DNA of 64,000 nt from Chryseobacterium mulctrae (lineage in GTDB: Bacteria > Bacteroidota > Bacteroidia > Flavobacteriales > Weeksellaceae), in NCBI RefSeq assembly GCF_006175945.1, contig NZ_VAJL01000001.1:2046001-2110000 (forward strand), in the 5' to 3' direction. Below are positions 1-9,917 of the stretch, piece after piece (the stretch's first letter is position 1; each line of letters begins with the position of its first letter). The notes below the pieces were generated by a model. It was not told the DNA's origin. It was given only the letters and a program-made list of their open reading frames with translations, and did not search any database. The translations under genes were made by a program, and so were the position numbers.

Positions 1-87
1 ACTAAAATAAATTTAGTGGTTTAATATATGTTGTTTTGCTTTGATATTACTTCCTCGGAATTCATGTGAGAAAGCAATGACAATCAA

Positions 88-378
88 TTAATGATGTCCG
101 TGATCGTGTCCGTGGCTTTCGTGAATGAAAGGACCATGACCTTTAGGCTGGCTGAAAATAACTTCAACACCTTCCTGCTCAGTAAGCAATTTACTTCTGA
201 TCTGTTCCGGATCAAAAGGTTTTACTTTACCAAAATATTCTTTCAAACCTTCAGTTAACCACAAAGGAATGATAAAACCGAAAAACATTAAGATACACCA
301 GAATCCTACAAGGAACATACATACGAAATAAATTGTCCAAAGGAATTGGTAAAACGGCCAAAATGCTGATAACATCAT
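88..378 (-). CDS. Small membrane protein with His-rich C-terminus
   Basis: A 96-residue protein of unknown function. The first half is strongly hydrophobic and aromatic (about residues 5-42, enough for one or two membrane helices). A charged segment follows, and the last 15 residues are rich in histidine (HESHGHDHGHH), which could bind a metal. It starts MM, so the second ATG is an equally good start. It stands alone downstream of the fumarase gene, which lies on the same strand 180 bp away. I do not recognise the family; the ORF is convincing because of its composition and clean hydrophobic profile. Confidence 0.7.
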   Translation of the reverse strand: MMLSAFWPFYQFLWTIYFVCMFLVGFWCILMFFGFIIPLWLTEGLKEYFGKVKPFDPEQIRSKLLTEQEGVEVIFSQPKGHGPFIHESHGHDHGHH

Positions 379-558
379 GTTTCTTAAATTTTAAGCAAAA
401 GTAGGGCTTTTTTCTTTTTCATCAAAAGATATAGAACCTAAATTTTGCAATTTATTTTTATTTTAAACTAATTAATCGAGATATTAGAAGTTAGATTTTA
501 GATATTAGATGACAATTGCTAGTCTAAAATTCTTACATCTACCTTTTAATCCTAAATT

Positions 559-2166
559 TTAATGGGCAAGATTTGCAAAGAAATCATTTCCTTTATCATC
601 AGTGATGATGAATGCAGGGAAATCTTTTACTTCAATTTTTCTTACCGCTTCCATACCTAATTCAGGGAAATCTACTACCTCAACCGACAAAATATTATCT
701 TTTGCCAAAATTGCAGCAGGTCCACCGATCGAACCGATGTAGAAACCGCCATATTTATGACAAGCGTTGGTTACATCAGCGGTTCTGTTTCCTTTTGCCA
801 ACATCACCATACTTCCGCCATGACTTTGGAACTCGTCTACATAAACATCCATTCTTCCAGCTGTTGTTGGTCCGAAACTTCCTGAAGCCATGCCTTCCGG
901 AGTTTTTGCCGGTCCTGCATAATAAATCGGGTGATTTTTAAAATATTCAGGCATTGGTTTTCCGGCATCCAATAATTCTTTGATCTTTGCGTGAGCAATA
1001 TCTCTTGCAACGATCAAAGTTCCGTTTAATTTTAATCTAGTTTTGATTGGATATTTCGAAAGTTCAGCCAAAATTTCAGGCATTGGTTTATTCAAATTAA
1101 TTTCAACCGCTTCTTCCAAATGTGGCGGAGTTGCAGGTAAAAATCTTTTCGGGTCTTGCTCCAATTGCTCTAAGAAAATACCGTCTTTGGTAATTTTTCC
1201 TTTAATATTTCTGTCTGCAGAGCAAGAAACTCCCATTCCAACCGGACAAGATGCTGCGTGACGCGGTAATCTGATTACTCTAACATCATGCGTTAAATAT
1301 TTTCCACCAAACTGAGCCCCAATTGCACTTTCCTGGCAAATCTTCTGAACTTTTGCTTCCCATTCCAAATCTCTGAAAGCCTGACCCGCTTCATTTCCTT
1401 CAGTCGGAAGGTTGTCATAATATTTTGCTGATGCTTTTTTCACAGCAGCCAAATTGGCTTCCGCAGAAGTTCCTCCGATCACCAAAGCTAAGTGATAAGG
1501 CGGACAAGCCGCTGTTCCCAAATCTGAAATTCTTTCTTTTACAAAAGCTTCCAAAGATTTTTCATTCAACAAAGATTTTGTCTTTTGATAAAGGAAAGTT
1601 TTATTAGCCGAACCTCCACCTTTTGTTAAAAATAAAAACTCGTAATAATCTCCTTTTTTAGCATAAATATCAATTTGTGCCGGAAGATTTGAACCAGAAT
1701 TCTTTTCATCAAACATTGTTAAAGGAACCACCTGAGAATATCTTAAGTTTCTTTTTTGGTAGGTATTGTAAATTCCTTTGCTTAAATATTCACCATCGTC
1801 AACTCCTGTGTAAACATTCTCACCTTTTTTACCCATTACAATTGCCGTTCCTGTATCCTGACAAGAAGGTAAAGCTCCTTCCACAGCAACCGCAGCATTT
1901 TGCAATAAATTATAAGCAACAAATCTGTCGTTATCAGTCGCTTCAGGATCATCGATAATTCTTCTCAAACTTTCTAAATGCGAAGAACGAAGCATGAAAG
2001 AAACGTCTGCCATTGCTTCTTCAGCCAGCAATTCCAATCCTTTCGGATCTACCGTCAAAATTTCTCTTTCCCCATGCTTTTCAACCTTCACGTAGTCTGA
2101 AGTCAATTTTTTGTATTCCGTATCATCTTTTAAAATTGGATACGGATCTTGATATTTAAAATCCAT
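559..2166 (-). CDS. fumA: Fumarate hydratase class I (iron-sulfur)
   Basis: Interconverts fumarate and malate in the TCA cycle with a [4Fe-4S] cluster. The 535-residue length is normal for the fused, single-chain class I enzyme. The candidate cluster cysteines are visible: C102 in PSCQDTGTA, one in [10 protein letters not shown] (about 220) and one in [10 protein letters not shown] (about 305). The C-terminal domain carries the usual PTTAGRMD and [12 protein letters not shown] segments. It is transcribed divergently from a class II fumarase across a 209-bp gap, so the organism carries an oxygen-sensitive and an oxygen-stable isozyme side by side. The function is very secure; fumA is used as the generic class I symbol. 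Confidence 0.95.
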   Translation of the reverse strand: MDFKYQDPYPILKDDTEYKKLTSDYVKVEKHGEREILTVDPKGLELLAEEAMADVSFMLRSSHLESLRRIIDDPEATDNDRFVAYNLLQNAAVAVEGALPSCQDTGTAIVMGKKGENVYTGVDDGEYLSKGIYNTYQKRNLRYSQVVPLTMFDEKNSGSNLPAQIDIYAKKGDYYEFLFLTKGGGSANKTFLYQKTKSLLNEKSLEAFVKERISDLGTAACPPYHLALVIGGTSAEANLAAVKKASAKYYDNLPTEGNEAGQAFRDLEWEAKVQKICQESAIGAQFGGKYLTHDVRVIRLPRHAASCPVGMGVSCSADRNIKGKITKDGIFLEQLEQDPKRFLPATPPHLEEAVEINLNKPMPEILAELSKYPIKTRLKLNGTLIVARDIAHAKIKELLDAGKPMPEYFKNHPIYYAGPAKTPEGMASGSFGPTTAGRMDVYVDEFQSHGGSMVMLAKGNRTADVTNACHKYGGFYIGSIGGPAAILAKDNILSVEVVDFPELGMEAVRKIEVKDFPAFIITDDKGNDFFANLAH

Positions 2167-2291
2167 TTACTTTCTATTTCAGTGCAAAAATACGGCTTAC
2201 GAAAAAAAACATGAGCAAAATCAGCGACTTATCATCGTATTTATAATGATTATAAATTGCGAGGTTTTTTATTATTGAGTAATTTTATAAA

Positions 2292-2349
2292 TTAAGGTTG
2301 AGGTTAAGATTTAGGTTGAGTTTTACCTTAAACTTAATCTCAGCCTTAA
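2292..2349. repeat. Long hairpin in fumC leader
   Basis: Two 17-nt arms, 2292-2308 and 2333-2349, pair completely if two G-U wobbles are allowed, with a 24-nt loop. The structure ends 26 nt before the fumC ATG. It may be a leader structure or a decayed intergenic repeat; the sequence cannot decide. Confidence 0.45.
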
Positions 2350-2375
2350 CCTTTAATAAAAAAATTTCAATCACA

Positions 2376-3770
2376 ATGAATTACAGAATAGAAAAAGACA
2401 CTATGGGTGAAGTGCAGGTTCCTGCAGACAAATTTTGGGGCGCACAAACGGAACGCTCAAGAAACAATTTCAAAATCGGTCCGGAAGGTTCTATGCCTCA
2501 CGAAATTATCGAAGCTTTTGCTTATTTAAAAAAAGCGGCAGCATTTACCAACACGGATTTGGGAGTTCTTTCGGCTTCAAAAAGAGATATGATTGCTAAA
2601 GTTTGCGACGAAATCTTGGAAGGCAAACTGAATGACCAATTTCCTTTGGTGATTTGGCAAACCGGTTCAGGAACACAATCGAATATGAATGTGAACGAAG
2701 TGGTTTCAAACAGAGCACACGCAAACAATGGCGGAACTTTAGGCGATAAATCAGAAGTTCATCCAAATGACGATGTGAATAAATCTCAGTCTTCCAACGA
2801 TACTTATCCAACTGCGATGCATATTGCAGCTTACAAAAAAGTAGTTGAAGTAACTATTCCTGCAGTTGAGAAACTAAAAAATACGTTGAACGAAAAAGCC
2901 GTTGCTTTTAAAGACATTGTAAAAATCGGAAGAACCCATTTGATGGATGCAACTCCGCTTACTTTAGGACAAGAATTCTCAGGATATGTTGCTCAGTTAA
3001 ACTACGGAATCAAAGCGTTGAAAAACACATTACCTCATCTTTCTGAACTTGCTTTAGGAGGAACTGCGGTAGGAACAGGATTGAACACTCCAAAAGGTTA
3101 TGATGTAAAAGTAGCGGAATATATTGCAAAATTCACTAACCTTCCTTTTGTAACGGCAGAAAATAAGTTTGAAGCTTTGGCTGCACATGATGCTATTGTA
3201 GAAACTCACGGAGCTTTAAAACAATTGGCGGTTTCTTTATATAAAATTGCTCAGGATGTAAGATTACTGGCTTCAGGACCTCGTTCCGGAATTGGTGAAA
3301 TTCATATTCCTGAAAACGAACCTGGCTCTTCTATTATGCCCGGAAAAGTAAATCCTACTCAAAACGAAGCTTTAACAATGGTTTGTGCACAAGTTTTAGG
3401 GAATGACACAACCATTTCTTTTGCAGGAACTCAGGGAAATTATGAACTGAATGTTTTCAAACCGGTAATGGCTTACAATTTCTTACAATCAGCCCAATTG
3501 ATTGCCGATGCATGTATTTCATTCAATGACCATTGTGCAGTCGGAATTGAACCGAACCATGAAAGAATTAAAGAATTAGTTGACAAATCTTTGATGTTGG
3601 TAACCGCTTTGAACACACACATTGGCTATGAAAATGCAGCAAAAATTGCAAAAACCGCTCACAAAAACGGAACAACTTTAAAAGAAGAAGCCATCAATCT
3701 TGGCTTTGTAACTTCTGAACAATTTGACGAATGGGTAAAACCAGAAGACATGGTGGGAAGCTTGAAATAA
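2376..3770 (+). CDS. fumC: Fumarate hydratase class II
   Basis: The iron-independent fumarase of the aspartase/fumarase superfamily, homotetrameric and cytosolic. The ATG at 2376 ([16 protein letters not shown]) gives 464 residues, the normal length; an in-frame ATG 78 bp upstream would add a non-conserved, leader-like N-terminus. Conserved features are the substrate segment [14 protein letters not shown], the [10 protein letters not shown] segment, and the family signature [11 protein letters not shown] carrying the catalytic serine. It is followed by a strong hairpin terminator. It lies next to, and divergent from, the class I enzyme. Confidence 0.96.
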   Translation: MNYRIEKDTMGEVQVPADKFWGAQTERSRNNFKIGPEGSMPHEIIEAFAYLKKAAAFTNTDLGVLSASKRDMIAKVCDEILEGKLNDQFPLVIWQTGSGTQSNMNVNEVVSNRAHANNGGTLGDKSEVHPNDDVNKSQSSNDTYPTAMHIAAYKKVVEVTIPAVEKLKNTLNEKAVAFKDIVKIGRTHLMDATPLTLGQEFSGYVAQLNYGIKALKNTLPHLSELALGGTAVGTGLNTPKGYDVKVAEYIAKFTNLPFVTAENKFEALAAHDAIVETHGALKQLAVSLYKIAQDVRLLASGPRSGIGEIHIPENEPGSSIMPGKVNPTQNEALTMVCAQVLGNDTTISFAGTQGNYELNVFKPVMAYNFLQSAQLIADACISFNDHCAVGIEPNHERIKELVDKSLMLVTALNTHIGYENAAKIAKTAHKNGTTLKEEAINLGFVTSEQFDEWVKPEDMVGSLK

Positions 3771-3786
3771 GGCTCAAAACATCAAA

Positions 3787-3824
3787 CAAAAACACTCCGT
3801 AGAAAATCCTGCGGAGTGTTTTTG
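3787..3824 (+). terminator. Terminator after fumC
   Basis: Thirteen-bp perfect stem (CAAAAACACTCCG / CGGAGTGTTTTTG) with a 12-nt loop. The descending arm is T-rich, and the outer A/T tracts make it usable in both directions, though the gene on the opposite strand ends about 75 bp further on. Confidence 0.85.
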
Positions 3825-3899
3825 TTTGTTAATGTGAATGTTGATTTTTACTACTCAATTCTTATGCCAAATTGAGATATTCGTTAGTTTGTCATGAAA

Positions 3900-4928
3900 T
3901 TATTTTTTAGTGAAAAATTGTATGGCTTCCTGAATGTTTTTGTCTTGCAATAAATCATCAAAATTATCTTCTTTCGAAATGATAATATCCGGAGGTATTT
4001 GCTTGTAATAATTTCCATTTCTATCGCAATCATACCCTGTACTCATTGGCATTATTGCATCAAAAGGTAGCGTTACAACCATATTGGAAGTAGTTTTTCC
4101 TAAGGTTTTTTCTCCAATAAAAATTGTGTTTGCTCTTCCTTTAAAAGCTAAAGCGGTCACTTCACCAGAACTTGCCGTTAATCCACCAATAAGTACAGCA
4201 ACTTTAGATTTATCGATCAATTCACCTTTGGGTTTTATATAAGCCGATTTCTTTTCTCCCTGATCATAAACTCCTTTATTCAATTTAGTCGAGTTAATCA
4301 ACTTTTTATCTATACCAAGAGTTCCCCAAACCACATTATCTCCCAACAAATCATATAAAGCTAACAACATTGGTGTAGAATTTCCACCTGTATTAAAACG
4401 AAGATCTACAATCCAACCTTCCAATTTATTATTCGTTTTCAATTCTGCTATTTTGTCATATAAAGGCTGAGCAATTTTATGAACATTTTCAGAACTAAAA
4501 TCATTAAATGAAATACTTGGCATTAAAATATAACCATACTTTTCATCTAAAACTTTTGCTTCGAATTGTGGCTTTGTAGTAAACTTTGTCATCCATTGCT
4601 TGCTGAAATTTTCCCATGAAATCTCTACTGAAGGACCGTAATTTTTCCCTTGATAGGTTACTTTAGAATGATCTGCTCCAATTTTATCAAATAAAACCTT
4701 CACTTCTTTTAAAGAACTTTTAAAATCTTTTGCCGTTTCAAGGTTTTTAAATGTTTCTGTTTTTAATTTTTTCCAATCGTAATCTTCTTTATAGATATAC
4801 GCAACTTCTAATGCTTTAAAAATTTTATCATAAAAAACTTTTGTACTATCCTGCAAAGTTTTCAACTTTTGTGCATTTACATTCAGCACAAAACACAGCA
4901 AGCAAATTAATCCTAAAGCTTTTTTCAT
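3900..4928 (-). CDS. Secreted S41-family serine peptidase
   Basis: A 342-residue exported protein with a clear signal peptide (about residues 1-19, ending VNAQ). The tail-specific protease (S41) core is visible: the strand GWIVDLRFNTGGN (about 167-180), the nucleophile region GGLTASSGEVTALAF (about 248-262), and GEKTLGKTT after it. No PDZ domain is evident, so this is a short S41 form. It is the last gene of a four-gene minus-strand cluster (sigma factor, anti-sigma-like protein, outer-membrane-like protein, this one), 20 bp after its predecessor. The substrate is unknown. Confidence 0.85.
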   Translation of the reverse strand: MKKALGLICLLCFVLNVNAQKLKTLQDSTKVFYDKIFKALEVAYIYKEDYDWKKLKTETFKNLETAKDFKSSLKEVKVLFDKIGADHSKVTYQGKNYGPSVEISWENFSKQWMTKFTTKPQFEAKVLDEKYGYILMPSISFNDFSSENVHKIAQPLYDKIAELKTNNKLEGWIVDLRFNTGGNSTPMLLALYDLLGDNVVWGTLGIDKKLINSTKLNKGVYDQGEKKSAYIKPKGELIDKSKVAVLIGGLTASSGEVTALAFKGRANTIFIGEKTLGKTTSNMVVTLPFDAIMPMSTGYDCDRNGNYYKQIPPDIIISKEDNFDDLLQDKNIQEAIQFFTKK

Positions 4929-4948
4929 TATTTATTCGTTAGCTTAAA

Positions 4949-5986
4949 TTACCATCCCAAAGCAACTCCGAAAACCAAAGCTTTGTCGTTTGGAAAATAA
5001 GAGCCTTTAAAGTAATTGCTGAAATCTTTTTTCACGAAAAGAGAAAGGTTATCATAAGAAAGCGTAAACTGTGCTCCGTAAACAAAAGGATTTACCTGAT
5101 AATTTGATTTATCTCTGAAACCCTGACTGTCACCTTTCACAATATTATTCGATGCCATTTTAATTCCGCCATAAACATTCGCTCCCACTCTGAAACCGTC
5201 TGAATAAGGTCTGTACTGAACATCCATTCCTGCACTTTTCAGCTTAGAAAAATTATATTGAAAACCAAGCGGAACCATAATGTAACCCGTTCTTAATTTA
5301 GCTTTATCAAGACTTCCTTCATATTTTGTAAGAAAAACATCTCCGTTTTGTTTCGCAAAAATCATATTATTATCTGTACGAACGGTTCTCCAGGAAAAAC
5401 CTAAACCAGAAATCAATCCCCATGGACTGGTTCTGCTGAATTGATAATTAAATTTCAAACCAAATTCAAGGTTATTGGCGTAACCCAAATTTTTATCTAA
5501 ATCATTATCTGCTTTATCATTCGTCAAAGTCATGATTCCGTAAGAGAAATATCCATCAAGATTTTTTGTAGGACGGAACTTCTTCAATAATTTTTCTTTT
5601 AATTCTTCGTTTGAAGTTACATCAGAATTCAACAAAGAATATCTTACCTGCTTCTGAATTACCTGATCTAAATCAAATCCTAAGCTTTCAATTCTTGCAT
5701 CAATTTTTTGAGAATAACTGTCTGCAACCTGAGCTTTTTGCTTGTCGAATTCTGCTTTATCTAAATTTTTAGCCTGCAGAACCAACAATTCACTTTCCAT
5801 CTGTTTCTTTTCTTCCTGAATAATTGTATTGATTTTCGCAGCGTATTCTTCGACTTTCTCTTTTACAATCGGGCTTACCGTAGTATCTTCTTTTGACTGA
5901 AGGTTTAAGCTTAACGATTTTCTTTGTGCATTTATTGAGGTCGCAACAAGGCACAACATTCCTGTGATGATAAATTTCTTAATCAT
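4949..5986 (-). CDS. Secreted protein, likely outer-membrane beta-barrel
   Basis: 345 residues with a signal peptide (MIKKFIITGMLCLVATSINAQ). Residues about 35-135 are charged and predicted helical (many E, K, Q). The C-terminal two thirds show alternating hydrophobic/aromatic strands typical of small Bacteroidota porin-like barrels and end in an aromatic residue (GVALGW). It follows the anti-sigma-like gene by 29 bp and probably shares its transcript. The function is unknown; the assignment is from composition and context. Confidence 0.7.
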   Translation of the reverse strand: MIKKFIITGMLCLVATSINAQRKSLSLNLQSKEDTTVSPIVKEKVEEYAAKINTIIQEEKKQMESELLVLQAKNLDKAEFDKQKAQVADSYSQKIDARIESLGFDLDQVIQKQVRYSLLNSDVTSNEELKEKLLKKFRPTKNLDGYFSYGIMTLTNDKADNDLDKNLGYANNLEFGLKFNYQFSRTSPWGLISGLGFSWRTVRTDNNMIFAKQNGDVFLTKYEGSLDKAKLRTGYIMVPLGFQYNFSKLKSAGMDVQYRPYSDGFRVGANVYGGIKMASNNIVKGDSQGFRDKSNYQVNPFVYGAQFTLSYDNLSLFVKKDFSNYFKGSYFPNDKALVFGVALGW

Positions 5987-6015
5987 GATATTATATTTTT
6001 TTAGTTTAAATTGGA

Positions 6016-6627
6016 TTATTTTGTATTGAGGTCGATCGTCGCAACATTGCTTCCATCCTTAGATTTTTCGATAACATCTTTATGCTCTACCGAGAAAAGC
6101 AGCGTAGAAGGATCTACATATCTTTTTTTCTTCTGAATTTTAGCAGAATCAGATTTTGCCATGATTTTCGTTGGCGGATTCAGTGTTATCTGAGAAGCAA
6201 TTCCTGAAGGATTTTCTTTAATTAATGTCAAATTATTCTTTACAGGAACTATTTTTTCTATTTTTTCTTCTGAAGGAATATTTTTTATTTGAGTTAATTT
6301 ACCCTGATCTTCTTTTACAATAATTTCCTGTGAATTTATTTTTTCGGGTTGTGTTATTGTACTTTCTTCATTTAAAGAAGGTGTTTTAACTGTTTCAGCA
6401 ACCTGCACTTTTGGTTCGGCTTCATTATTAAAAAACAAAACTGCTCCCAAACCAAATACCAAAACAAAACATGCGGCAAGCAAAACCCAGTTCAGGTTAG
6501 ATTTTTTTGAACTAGTATTTTCGGTTTGAGACTGAATTTCAGACCACAAATCTCTTGCAGGAGTCACTTCTCGCTCATCAATTTGTTTTTTGATCTGATA
6601 TTCTAAATTATTTTTAAACGTGTTCAT
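6016..6627 (-). CDS. Membrane anti-sigma-like protein
   Basis: 203 residues. The N-terminal 40 residues are cytosolic and charged (contains VTPARDLWSEIQSQ, resembling the start of many Bacteroidota anti-sigma partners). One membrane helix follows at about 44-66 (LNWVLLAACFVLVFGLGAVL), then a long Lys/Glu-rich periplasmic region. It overlaps the upstream ECF sigma gene by 14 bp, which implies translational coupling and the usual sigma/anti-sigma pairing. The role is inferred from position and topology; I see no zinc-binding HxxxCxxC motif. Confidence 0.7.
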   Translation of the reverse strand: MNTFKNNLEYQIKKQIDEREVTPARDLWSEIQSQTENTSSKKSNLNWVLLAACFVLVFGLGAVLFFNNEAEPKVQVAETVKTPSLNEESTITQPEKINSQEIIVKEDQGKLTQIKNIPSEEKIEKIVPVKNNLTLIKENPSGIASQITLNPPTKIMAKSDSAKIQKKKRYVDPSTLLFSVEHKDVIEKSKDGSNVATIDLNTK

Positions 6628-7174
6628 TTTTAAGTTTTTTTTGTTGTTGAAAGTAAATCTTTCTCAATTTTTCTTTTGCTCTGAAGAGTTGGGTTTTGCT
6701 TACTGCCAAAGAAATATTTAGCGTATCTGCAATTTCCTGATGCGAATATTCTTCAATCACATAAAGGTTGAAAACCATTCTGTAAGCATCCGGAAGCTGA
6801 TCTAAAAGTTCCTGAGCATTAAAATCAAAATCTATTGCCTCTTCATGCAAATCTTCCAAAACAGATGCGTGAACATCATCCAGATAGAAAACCGTTTTAC
6901 GGCTTTTGATAAAATTGAGACATTCGTTGACTACAATTTTTCTCGCCCATCCTTCAAAATTTCCTTCACCGCGAAAGCTTTCTATATGTTTAAAAATTTT
7001 ACAAAATGCTTTAATCACGCAATCTTCCGCCTGATACAAATCGCTGACATAGCTTTTTGCCACACTCAGGAATTTTTTTACACTTTGGTCATAAAAGATT
7101 TTCTGCGCAGCAGGATCCTGCTTCTTCAGCCGGCTCAGCAAATCTTCTTTTTTATTTTTAAACAAAAGCTTCAT
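6614..7174 (-). CDS. ECF-type RNA polymerase sigma factor
   Basis: 186 residues, normal for sigma-70 family group 4. Region 2 is seen at about 20-90 (YQAEDCVIKAFCKIFKHI, then FEGWARKIVVNECLNFIKSR). Region 4 is at about 125-175 (LPDAYRMVFNLYVIEEYSHQ with the helix-turn-helix EIADTLNISLAVSKTQLFRA). It heads an apparent operon with an anti-sigma-like gene, an outer-membrane-like gene and an S41 peptidase, which suggests an envelope-stress or envelope-remodelling regulon (inference). Autoregulation is likely for this class but no promoter was confirmed. Confidence 0.9.
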   Translation of the reverse strand: MKLLFKNKKEDLLSRLKKQDPAAQKIFYDQSVKKFLSVAKSYVSDLYQAEDCVIKAFCKIFKHIESFRGEGNFEGWARKIVVNECLNFIKSRKTVFYLDDVHASVLEDLHEEAIDFDFNAQELLDQLPDAYRMVFNLYVIEEYSHQEIADTLNISLAVSKTQLFRAKEKLRKIYFQQQKKLKNEHV

Positions 7175-7358
7175 GGTTTATTCTGTTTCTATAGTAAAGA
7201 CAGTGAAATTTTGAAATGGTTACAGAAATTTTTATTTTTTCAATTAAATCAATGTAACTCACTGAAAATTAACGCCAAAAATTAAATTATTTATTCAAAT
7301 ATTTTTACAACAAAAGAAAGATATACTGTAAAAGATGTTCAAAAACAAACAAAGCAAT

Positions 7359-7387
7359 AAAAAAAAGTCTACATTTTGCAGACTTTT
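7359..7387 (-). terminator. Terminator after ABC ATPase gene
   Basis: Stem AAAAGTCT (7363-7370) / AGACTTTT (7380-7387). On the minus strand it is followed by a run of T, so it fits termination of transcription coming from the ABC transporter gene at 7447-8190. Confidence 0.7.
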
Positions 7388-7446
7388 GATTCACTTATTT
7401 TCAATTTCATCTTTTGTTTCTTTTATGGTTAAAAACACAATGATGA

Positions 7447-8190
7447 TTAGATAGATTTTTCTTCAGAAACAATTTCTTGTTTTCCTGAATTTACCTGATC
7501 TTCAAAATATTTTTCAAGATCACGTAAAGTTTCAGGAGTTGTCTGAATATCACGCACAACTTCACCTTTATTCACCACCACAATTCTATTACAAACTTCT
7601 GTGGTATGCGCAAGATCGTGACTGGAAATTAAAAATGTCACTCCGTTTTCATTTGCAAAATCACGGATCATATTTTTAAGCTTGATCTGTGTAGAAGGAT
7701 CAAGATTAGCAAAAGGTTCATCCAAAATAATAATTTCAGGCTTTCCGATTAACGCACCGACAATCCCTACTTTTTTTTGATTTCCTTTTGAAAGATCACG
7801 AACGTATTTTCCTGCATTTACGATTTCTCCGTTAAATAAATCATGAAACTGCTTTAAAAACTCATCTACAGAAGCTTTATTCTGTCCTCTCAATTCACCA
7901 ATGAAATAGAAATATTCTTCAGGAGTAAGATATCCAATCAGAAATGTCTCATCGATAAAAGCAGAAACTTTATTTTTCCAGGCTTCAGATTCGTTTACTT
8001 TAATCCCGTCAACGCTTACAAATCCCGTTGTAGGTTGAATCAAATCAAGCATTAAGCTGAAAAGCGTTGTTTTCCCGGCTCCGTTGTTTCCTACCAAACC
8101 AAAGGTTTCGCCTTTTGTAATTTCAAGATTTTCTATATTAAGAACGGTTGATGTACCGTAAGTTTTCTTTAAATTTTGTATTGTAATCAT
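7447..8190 (-). CDS. ABC transporter ATP-binding protein
   Basis: 247 residues, one nucleotide-binding domain. Walker A is GNNGAGKTT (about 37-45), the ABC signature is LSKGNQKKVG (about 133), Walker B is PEIIILDEPFANLDP (about 150-164), and the switch His is in SSHDLAHT. It lies downstream of a large multi-pass protein of the DUF5687 type on the same strand, the usual permease partner in Bacteroidota, with 175 bp between them. The substrate is unknown. Confidence 0.92.
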   Translation of the reverse strand: MITIQNLKKTYGTSTVLNIENLEITKGETFGLVGNNGAGKTTLFSLMLDLIQPTTGFVSVDGIKVNESEAWKNKVSAFIDETFLIGYLTPEEYFYFIGELRGQNKASVDEFLKQFHDLFNGEIVNAGKYVRDLSKGNQKKVGIVGALIGKPEIIILDEPFANLDPSTQIKLKNMIRDFANENGVTFLISSHDLAHTTEVCNRIVVVNKGEVVRDIQTTPETLRDLEKYFEDQVNSGKQEIVSEEKSI

Positions 8191-8199
8191 GTTGTTGAA

Positions 8200-8340
8200 T
8201 GTTGGGTGTTTGATGTTGGGTGATGATATTAAATAATTAATTTACATTTCAATTACCATGGGTTCCACCCACGGCTATTTCAGTTTGACCTCTTCGAGGT
8301 CCACAAAGTCTTATATTTAATTTTTTAACTTGGCTCTTTT
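8200..8340. repeat. Inverted-repeat-bearing spacer between ABC genes
   Basis: The 175-bp gap between permease and ATPase genes has no ORF. It contains the palindrome GACCTCTTCGAGGTC (8287-8301) and the sequence GGGTTCCACCCACGG nearby (8260-8275). This looks like a decayed intergenic repeat inserted in an operon spacer; I cannot name its family. Confidence 0.4.
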
Positions 8341-8365
8341 AACTTTTGCCTAGGCTCTTCAAAAA

Positions 8366-9829
8366 TTAATCTTTTTTGAACGCTTCCAAAGTGCTGTACT
8401 TTTCCGTTTTATATTTTTTGATAATAATATCGAATATTTTTTCACGGAAGATAAATCCTAAAAGACCTAAAATTCCGACAGAAATTACGGCAACAGAAAT
8501 TCCGAAGAAATAATTCATCAATCCGTAAACAGCCATTGGTAAAAGCATTTTGGGAATCATTAAAATAAATGCTTTGAAAGTGATTGTATTTTTTTGTCCG
8601 AATCTTTTTTCTTTAGAATTAAGATCAATTAAATTTTTATTGTACGCCCCCGACCAAAGTGTAAATTGAGAATTCACACCAATATTATATAATCCTGCAG
8701 CAAAAAATGCGAAGTAAACATTCCAGCCAAAATAGGCATAAAACAAAGCAATGACAATCGAAATTGCAGTAACAATATTCATCAGCCACCATTTTCCTTT
8801 AAGATATTCTTTATAAGGAACGTTCAGCGTCATCATCAACGGATAATATGCACTGTCAAAAGCCGGAACCCTTTGCCCGAAAGTAAACTGGAAACCTCCC
8901 GTTACAAAAAGCCCCATAAACATCATCATGGTTGGTGTTCTGTAGATGTCATTAGAAAACATCAAAAGTCCGTAAAAAATAAACATAAAGCTTCCGATAA
9001 GAACGCCTTTTGTGACTTTATTACGTTTCAGCATTTTAATATCGTTATTGATAAAAGTTCCGATCGCTCCATATTTATTAAGGAAAGCAATATTTTCGGT
9101 TTTTCCGATTTCTTTTTTGGCTTCAAGACCTTCGTCCAGATAAAAGCTTTTTCGGATATAATTAAAGGTGATTTTCCAAAGGCTGAAAAAGAGCATTACA
9201 GGAACTACAGCAAAGTAAGGTCTCTCGTAAAGATTATAGAAAAACTTTTCTGAGTAAGCTAAAACAGGAACAATTTCATAATAATTTAAAGCCGCAAAAC
9301 CAGCAATCAGAACTCCTACGCCGATTGCAATATTTTCTTTATCATTAAATAAAAGATTGATGAAATTATTAAGGTAAAACAACGAAGAAACTCCTATAAA
9401 CCAAGTGAAAATCCCCAGAAAACCATAACTATTAAAAGCTAAAATTCCGCAAAATGTTACAATAAATATTGAATTAAACCAGCTAAGTGGCGTAAGGAAT
9501 GTTTTAATTAATGTATAATTGACAACAACTTTTTTAGGAATATTCAGCGTAAGAAAAGGCTTGATATTCTGTGTCGGAATCTGCTGAATCATATATTTAA
9601 AAACTAAATCTATCAACCAGCCAATAATCATGAAACGCGAAATGATTTTCAACGGATCTTCCTTCATTTCTTCCTGTACATAGAAGTACGCAATAAAAGA
9701 CATCATTGCAAGCCATAAAATGAAGAAGCAAATCCCGATCATTCTGAAAATCTTCATGGCAAGATTGATCCCTACCGAAGATCCTCTAAAAAAACTTTTC
9801 CATTCCAGCTTCAAAAATCTTTTAAACAT
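8366..9829 (-). CDS. Multi-pass ABC permease-like protein (DUF5687 type)
   Basis: 487 residues with roughly ten to twelve hydrophobic segments spread over the whole chain and a charged N-terminus (MFKRFLKLEWKSFFRGSSVG). Architecture, length and neighbouring ATPase match the DUF5687 exporter-type permeases of Bacteroidota. It is probably in one transcription unit with the ATPase. The family name rests on recognition of the N-terminus and topology, not a search. Confidence 0.75.
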   Translation of the reverse strand: MFKRFLKLEWKSFFRGSSVGINLAMKIFRMIGICFFILWLAMMSFIAYFYVQEEMKEDPLKIISRFMIIGWLIDLVFKYMIQQIPTQNIKPFLTLNIPKKVVVNYTLIKTFLTPLSWFNSIFIVTFCGILAFNSYGFLGIFTWFIGVSSLFYLNNFINLLFNDKENIAIGVGVLIAGFAALNYYEIVPVLAYSEKFFYNLYERPYFAVVPVMLFFSLWKITFNYIRKSFYLDEGLEAKKEIGKTENIAFLNKYGAIGTFINNDIKMLKRNKVTKGVLIGSFMFIFYGLLMFSNDIYRTPTMMMFMGLFVTGGFQFTFGQRVPAFDSAYYPLMMTLNVPYKEYLKGKWWLMNIVTAISIVIALFYAYFGWNVYFAFFAAGLYNIGVNSQFTLWSGAYNKNLIDLNSKEKRFGQKNTITFKAFILMIPKMLLPMAVYGLMNYFFGISVAVISVGILGLLGFIFREKIFDIIIKKYKTEKYSTLEAFKKD

Positions 9830-9917
9830 AATTTACTTTTTAAATATTAGTAAAGAAAAGTTTAAAAATGTTACAGAATTTGTCACTAAATATGGGGATA
9901 GTTGCAGTTTACAATAA

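Noticed and set aside
612..941. Open frame on the plus strand opposite the class I fumarase
   Set aside because: Shadow of the fumarase gene; low-complexity translation and no neighbours. Several similar frames opposite fumC, IstA, terminase and MuF were dropped for the same reason.
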